DNA from: Pyrus communis
Taxonomy: Eukaryota; Streptophyta; Magnoliopsida; Rosales; Rosaceae
Length of the DNA stretch: 64,000 nucleotides
Assembly: GCF_963583255.1 (NCBI RefSeq)
Contig: NC_084809.1
Coordinates: forward strand, 2,932,001-2,996,000
Direction of reading: 5' to 3'
The position numbers and the translations under genes are program-made. How positions within the stretch are numbered: position 1 is the first letter of the stretch; every line of letters starts with the position of its first letter. Positions 58,887 through 64,000 of this stretch are shown in pieces. The notes under the pieces were generated by a model that worked only from the letters and a program-made list of their open reading frames with translations, ran no database searches and had not been told where the DNA came from.

Positions 58887-59577
58887 TGTTGTGCTAGGAT
58901 AGCACCAAAATCTTTTGGAACCAACTCAAGCTAGCCCACAAGAAATTTATCAAATGGAAATGCAAGAACAAAATATAAAAGACACAAAGATTTTAACGAG
59001 GTTCCTCCACAGTCAGTGTAACTGGAGTACGTCCTCGGAGCAGTAGGAGCTCACCCAATAATCCACTATCAACCAAATGGGAGTTTACAAAGTGTTGGTA
59101 ATCTCACAGCCCAAATAACCCAATACACCGAATAGCTCTCACACACCAAAGAAACAAATAGAGGAAGAAATATAAAGAATAATTTCTTCTCTATACATAT
59201 AGCTCAAAGCTATTACAACAACAACTACTTTGGTGGATGATTACTAACCAAATGAAGCAGCAGCTTCTTTTTCCTTTTGGGCTCTCTGCAACTCTCCTTG
59301 CTCTCTGCAGAAAAAAGAGCTCCCTCTTTCTTTTTTCTTCTCTATTGTTTCCTTCCAAAACCGAAATGAAATAGCTCTCCTCTTTGAACCAAATCATGAG
59401 CACTCATTCTTAAAACAATATTTTTTTCTTTTAGCTTTCTGCCAAAACCAAACTCACGGGTTGTGCTAGGGAACCAAAACATTCTTTTCCCTTATTTTCC
59501 TCCCCAAAACAAGGAAAGATGTTTCCCCTTTTTGTTTGTTAATTCTAAAGTATGGCCACTTGGCCACTTATTCAACA
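58887..59577 (-). repeat. 5' LTR of the full-length Copia
   Basis: Right LTR on the + strand, 691 bp, reading the same as 53973-54663 throughout by eye. Confidence 0.95.
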
Positions 59578-60412
59578 GTTGAAACTGTCCAAGATAAGAT
59601 TGGTGACAAGATTGGGTTTTCCAGCGACTCGTGGAAACAAAAACAGCATTCGGACAAAGCTGAAGACATCTCCAGGTTCTTGAGCACAAAGAAGTTTGTG
59701 TTATTGTTCGATTATATATGGGAGCCTATTGAAATAACCAAATTAGGGGTTCCTATTCCTAACCCGCACAACAAGTCTAAGATAATATTCACCACTCGCT
59801 CGGAGGATGTATGTGGTCAGATGGATGCTCAAAAGAAGATTAAAGTGGAGTGTTTGGCATGGGACAAAGCATGGAACTTGTTTCAGGAGAAGGTTGGGAG
59901 GGAAACACTTGGTATTCACCCAGATATTCAACGACTTGCTCAAACTGCGGCAAGAGAGTGTGGAGGTTTAACACTCACACTAATTACTGTTGGTCGGGCC
60001 ATGGCTTGCAAGAAAAAATCTGCGCACAAGTTTTCAGGTATGGAGGATAAGGTGTTCCGTCTTTTAAAATTTAGTTATGATAATTTAGCCGATGAGAAGG
60101 TCAGATCTTGCTTCTTATATTGTGCTCTATATCCAGAAGATTTCTTCATATTTAAAGATGATTTAGTATATCTTTGGATGTGTGAGGCAATGTTGGATGA
60201 ATATGGTAGTGTAGAGGAAGCAAAAAACAAGTGTTACGATATTATAGGAACTCTTGTTGCTGCATGCTTGTTGGAAGTTAACTTAGATATGGTAAAGATG
60301 CATGATATGATTTGTGACATGGCATTGTGGTTAGCTCGTGACTGCAAAAGAAAACGACAGTTTCTTTGTCCATACAAGTGCCCAAGCAGCGCCGGAAATC
60401 AACCAAGTTGTA
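59578..60412 (+). pseudogene. CC-NBS-LRR resistance gene, 3' part after the Copia
   Basis: Continues the NB-ARC domain from the break: VETVQDKIGDKIGF, kinase-2-like KKFVLLFDYIWEP (the family has LLLDDVW, so the second Asp is Tyr here), RNBS-B KIIFTTRSEDVCGQM and GLPL-like ECGGLTLTLITVGRAMA. RNBS-D CFLYCALYPEDFFI and the MHD motif MHDMICDMALWLA follow. After LARDC the NBS frame shifts by one base (KENDSFFVHTSAQ), and the gene is cut off near 60412 by a Copia fragment. No leucine-rich repeats follow. The kinase-2 and GLPL changes add to the P-loop stop upstream. Confidence 0.9.
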
Positions 60413-60850
60413 AAGAATCCCGTATTCCATGATAGGAGCAAACACATAGATACCCACTATTATTATATAAAAGAGTGCATTGCATATATAAAAGAGTGCA
60501 TTGCAAGAAAGGACGTGCAAGTGGAATACGTGAAGTCTCAAGAACAAGTCGTTGACATATTCACCAAGCCACTCAAACAAGAAGACTTTGTTAGACTGAG
60601 AAACTCATTCGGCGTCACAAGACAAGATTAAGGGAGGATGTTGAATTGTAATCTTGTCTTGGGCCGGGTCCAGCCCATGTTGTAAAGGCAACACAAACAC
60701 AATGGATGATTCATGCTAGATAATTCTAGCAAGAGCATGTCGGTTGAATGCATGCATAAAATATCTTAGGTCTTTGGTAGAAAGACCTAGAATCTTGTAA
60801 ACTTGTGTGGTTATTAGAGAGAGCCCTTATTAGTCATTTACAAATTGACA
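60413..60850 (+). mobile_element. 3' fragment of another Copia element
   Basis: In frame after the NBS remnant comes the end of Copia RNase H (NPVFHDRSKHIDTHY, VQVEYVKSQEQVVDIFTKPL, LRNSFG), with IKECIAYIKECIA reflecting a short internal duplication. A stop, the purine tract AAGGGAGGA and an LTR start (TGTTGAATTGTAATC, 60639) follow. The LTR runs to about 60850, but its end is unclear. All upstream domains are missing; this family differs from the two other Copia elements in the window. Confidence 0.85.
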
Positions 60851-61030
60851 AATTTGTAATTAAAAATTTCATAAAAAGATGGGTGGGAAGATAAGACATT
60901 GGGTAGAAATAACAGCTCTCAAACATAAACAACTAAATAAATACAATGTCTAAAATGCACCTGCCAATGGTAGAATACGCAGGTAAATTACAGCAGGTAG
61001 TAGAAACGAGAATTATCAATCTCAATCAGA

Positions 61031-62309
61031 TCAGCAAATACACCTATAAATTGGACTAAAATATTGGCATGCCCTTGCCTGCCCCGTCGTCCCATTCGGT
61101 GGGAAAAGGTCGCAAGACAAGCGCGACAGATGGACACCAGCCGCTGCAAACAACGTACTATTATACCTAAAATAACCAAACAGCTTCAGCCACAGCCTCC
61201 CCGACCCATAACAACTTGAGGAGGCGGAGGAGATGATTAGATCGTTGGCCACGTCGGTTCCGACGTACGACCTCGCCATTACCACTGAGAAAGCAAGAGT
61301 GGTCTGGTTCATCTTACTTACATAGATGGGAGGCAACGGCGCCGTTCCCAGCTTGAGATTGCTGTTTCTTTCCTTGTCGTCGCCGTAGAAGATTTCGGCC
61401 CGAAGGTTCTCGTAGTACAAGTCCAGCTTCCGGTTGGGGTTTATCGCGACCAGCGTCAAGTCCCACGTGGCGGTTATTGTTGGTATTCACAAGAGTTTAC
61501 TAACTCAATACTAAAATATGTGGGTGATAAGTTTACAAACTCTATCACACCTCTCACTTTCACTCTCAATAAAATTGGACAAAGAAATAGAGAAAGGAGG
61601 GAAGCAACAAGCTTTGGTAAAACACTTGGACTTTGATATATGAAAGAAGTAGCAAGCTTGGTGATAACAAACACTTTGAAATATTAGAAGAGTTTACAAC
61701 TCTTAAAGCTTACAAGCTGAAAATGAGAATGGAAATGGGATTTGGATGGGATGATTTAAGCTTAGCAAGATGGCCTATTTATACAAAACAGAAATTAATA
61801 AACAATGCAACAACACTTGCAATGAATGATGGTGTTCCACATCTTTACACCCTTTCAAACACATGCAGCAACTTTGGATAGTTGGCACACACATGTCTTG
61901 CATCATTCCAGGTTGTAATCACAACCTTTCGGCTTGCACACAGCAGCTCACATCTCTGCTGTCTTTCAACACACTTTCAGCTAGCACATGGAGGAAACTT
62001 TAGTCTTTGTAGTTGCAGCATGTGTGGATACAACCTGTAAAGAAACTAACAGCCATCAGCAACCTTTTACAGCCTGTTTTGAGTTGAATTTCCAACAGTT
62101 CAGTACTCGCTGATGGAGGTGGCGATGAGTGGGCACGGCGACACGGACACCGAATCGACCCGGAACTCGGTTAATTCAGGGCTGAGCTCCGCGTCTTGCA
62201 ATTCCGCCCACACGAAGGCTGTCACGAGAATGATTGCAAATAGCGCGACGAAGAAGAATATAACAATTTTACAAAGCCGTCCGTCGCAGGAAGATTTTGC
62301 CATTCCCAT
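61031..62309 (-). pseudogene. NDR1/HIN1-like (LEA_2) protein split by an LTR
   Basis: Membrane-anchored plant protein family with roles in defence. The N-terminal part (62309-62103) has MGMAKSSCDGRLCKI, a transmembrane helix (IVIFFFVALFAIILVTAFVW) and the start of the LEA_2 domain (LTEFRVDSVSVSP). The LTR at 61479-62097 follows. The C-terminal part (61478-61031) resumes ITATWDLTLVAINPNRKLDL, with YYENLRAEIFYGD, and ends at YRCIC. Without the LTR and one target copy, ISEY joins ITATWD in frame, which is the expected LEA_2 order. With the LTR, a stop follows ISEY directly. The C-terminal half shows no other lesion. Confidence 0.88.
61479..62097. mobile_element. Solo LTR inside the NHL gene
   Basis: 619 bp from TGTTGGTATTCAC to TTTCCAACA. 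Flanks are GTTAT (61474-61478) and GTTCA (62098-62102): a 5 bp target duplication with two mismatches, the left copy fitting the gene frame. No internal retrotransposon sequence. Unrelated in text to the LTR at 46929. Confidence 0.85.
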
Positions 62310-63328
62310 TCGATCTGTTAATTCACTATCCTATCCCCTTATTCGGCAGAATCGATCAGAGTTCGAAATTGTTCGACCAACCGAAGGAGGGAGAGATAGA
62401 GAGAGAGAGAGAGAGGGGTTGGGATAGGATTAAAGCAGAGGGTGTTGAGCATGTAAATAGGTAGGTGTTTCCAAAGCCTAAAGTCGCAAGGATTTCCAGT
62501 TCCAGTTGAACTCGGAGTTTGCAGTCTACCCAACATGACCGCACTCTATACGCACCCGTCGTTTGGCAGCTAGTATAACACTGACAAGACACTGGATAGT
62601 AAATTTTGTAAATTTGCCACTGGATTAAATTAGGGCCGGGCGCGGGTCAATTTGGTTTTGTTTTGGGCCGGACTAATACGACACTAGATGGTATTTAATA
62701 ATATTGTAAATTAGCAACTGGATTAAATTAGGGTTGGGTAAATTGGCCGCTGGATTAGATTAGGGTCGGCCCACGGGTTGGATTGGGTCGGTTTTGAGCC
62801 AAAACCAAAACCAAACCAACTTAATCGGTTGGGCCAAATTTTTTACAATTGGTACATGACCTGGAACACAATATCTTCTATGTAGTACGTCCAATATACC
62901 AAACCGGTGTCATAAATATGGAATTTGGCCTAGGAGGTGCACTTAAGCAACAAGTAATGAAACTTGTAGAAGCATACCATGTAACAAGACAAACACCAAG
63001 TAACCAAAGTAACATTTGTAAACTTCTCCAAATTGATATCAACTCATAATTGAGGTTTTATGCTTATTTTTTGTCGAGCACGGTTCAATGAATCCGTAAC
63101 CACTTTCGGAATATTTTTTTTATGATTTTAACGTATTTTGGACCTTGTATATTATTTTATTTAGTATGTGCCATATGGCACCTTGTGAGTCATTTAATAC
63201 AATTTTTCTCAAGTTTTTTACCATCAAAACGATGAGCACCTCGCAACGAGTCTATAGCAACTTCAGGAATATTTATTCTATTCTATTTTTCTATTTTATA
63301 TGAATTTCTCAAATTATATATATTTTTA
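62310..63328. other. Intergenic
   Basis: NHL 5' flank with a short (GA)n run at about 62393-62416. Then come three variants of CTGGATTAAATTAGGG at about 62622, 62717 and 62751 in GGGCCGG/GGGTCGG-rich sequence. An open frame at 62849-63049 has no recognisable domain. Confidence 0.55.
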
Positions 63329-63942
63329 GAGTGGTGATATTCTCATCCCGGTGTCTTATTTCCCCATCCACCATTTAATGGAAATGTTAATAACATATTT
63401 ATCATTTTAAAAGAAGACTCTTAAACCTCTATTTAATTCAGTACTAAAATTTTGAAAAAATAATAAATAATTTAAAATAATAAATAAATAAATAATGGTG
63501 GGTGGGGTGTGATATCTTTGGTGGAAAGATTTGGGTTAGAATCGATGGAAAGGTTGGAGGAAGGAATGGGCATGTGCTAGATGAAGGCGAGAAACTTCAT
63601 TAGAGAAAAAAGAGAATTGGGTGTGAGATATGCGGTTTTGACAAAAAAGGAGGAATAAGAGTGCTTTGGGGATCCAGGGTCTTTGCAAGACGGCGTTAGG
63701 TGTGACGGAGATGATGAATGTCTAGGTCTTAGGTCTTGCATTTTCTTTCATTTTTTTCTATTTTTTATTTATTTATAATGTTATTTAAAGATATATTAGA
63801 GTTATTTAAAAAAAAATATTATGGTTATTTTGGGAATAATGGTGGGTGGGAAAAGAACATTGTACCTTTTTCATTTTCTATGGTGGGTGGAATTATCATG
63901 TGGGTGGGAAAATAAGATACTGAGGTGGGTCTAGTAGCACTC
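63329..63942. mobile_element. hAT-like MITE
   Basis: 614 bp with imperfect terminal inverted repeats starting GAGTG (left GAGTGGTGATATTC, right complement GAGTGCTACTAGACC; both continue to TCTTATTTCCCCA / TCTTATTTTCCCA and CACCA). Flanked by TATTTTTA on both sides (63321-63328 and 63943-63950). An 8 bp duplication fits hAT. No transposase. Confidence 0.78.
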
Positions 63943-64000
63943 TATTTTTATTCTTCACTACCACGTGGTAGTTTGTTGACCATCACTAGGGTTTATTTGA

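Larger units (their letters stand above)
53973..59577 (-). mobile_element. Full-length, apparently young Ty1/Copia retrotransposon (TNT1-like)
   Basis: Minus-strand element of 5605 bp. LTRs 53973-54663 and 58887-59577 are both 691 bp and I found no difference between them on reading. The target duplication GTTGA is perfect (53968-53972 and 59578-59582). A Met-tRNA-type primer site, polypurine tract and one uninterrupted gag-pol frame are present. Identical LTRs indicate a recent insertion; mobility itself cannot be read from sequence. Confidence 0.97.

Noticed and set aside
54277..59403. Two identical 70-residue open frames (54277-54489, 59191-59403)
   Set aside because: They lie inside the two LTR copies of the Copia and are identical only because the LTRs are.
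62849..63049. Plus-strand frame of 66 residues near the right end
   Set aside because: No domain, short, AT-rich context; could be transposon debris.

Overview
This window looks like nuclear DNA of a flowering plant, probably a woody eudicot of the rose family. That placement is an impression from protein resemblance and retroelement style, not a search result. The evidence for a plant is genes split by GT-AG introns, chloroplast-targeted proteins (MinE, chorismate mutase, a calycin-like protein), a WRKY factor, phytocyanin-like and NDR1/HIN1-like proteins, an NBS-LRR gene, and many Copia LTRs and small inverted-repeat transposons. Every host gene I could define lies on the minus strand.

Layout, left half: a CDK-like kinase runs off the left edge (1-2984). 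It is followed by a group-I WRKY3/4-type factor (5059-7820), a 4 kb AT-rich gap with two fold-back elements, a plastid DUF3598/calycin-like gene (11858-14225), an F-box/LRR copy with an in-frame stop (14983-15963), plastid MinE (16997-18673) and an intact two-exon F-box/LRR relative (19537-21307).

Middle: a block of about 7 kb is present twice (A, 21659-34660; B, 35892-42732). Each block holds two lamin-like early-nodulin-like (phytocyanin) genes and the 3' exons of chorismate mutase. In both blocks the first phytocyanin gene is intact and the second is broken, by different lesions. Only block B is joined to the rest of chorismate mutase (41299-44090); block A has a dead 3' fragment. Block A alone carries a decayed Copia element (21819-27379), which itself hosts a TIR element with TAA target duplication containing an O-fucosyltransferase-like gene fragment (23932-25017). 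Block A also carries a 416 bp TIR insertion (29838-30253). Block B gives the empty site for the Copia and for the TIR insertion.

Right half: this is a graveyard of host genes hit by LTR elements. A reading frame joining a very long proline-rich N-terminus to a two-pore-type K+ channel core is split by a solo LTR with a perfect 5 bp target duplication. Removing the LTR and one duplication copy brings both halves into one frame. Seven kb further on, a full-length Copia of the same LTR family (53973-59577) has two LTRs that look identical, a perfect target duplication and one uninterrupted polyprotein frame; it sits inside a CC-NBS-LRR gene that also carries other lesions. An NDR1/HIN1-like gene is split by a third LTR. 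Degenerate fragments of 12-oxophytodienoate reductase and of a DEAD-box helicase (RH21/PRP28-like) lie between them, and a hAT-like MITE closes the window.

No CRISPR array, operon, rRNA or convincing tRNA was seen. Exon boundaries were placed by eye from splice sites, phase and family conservation, not from transcripts.
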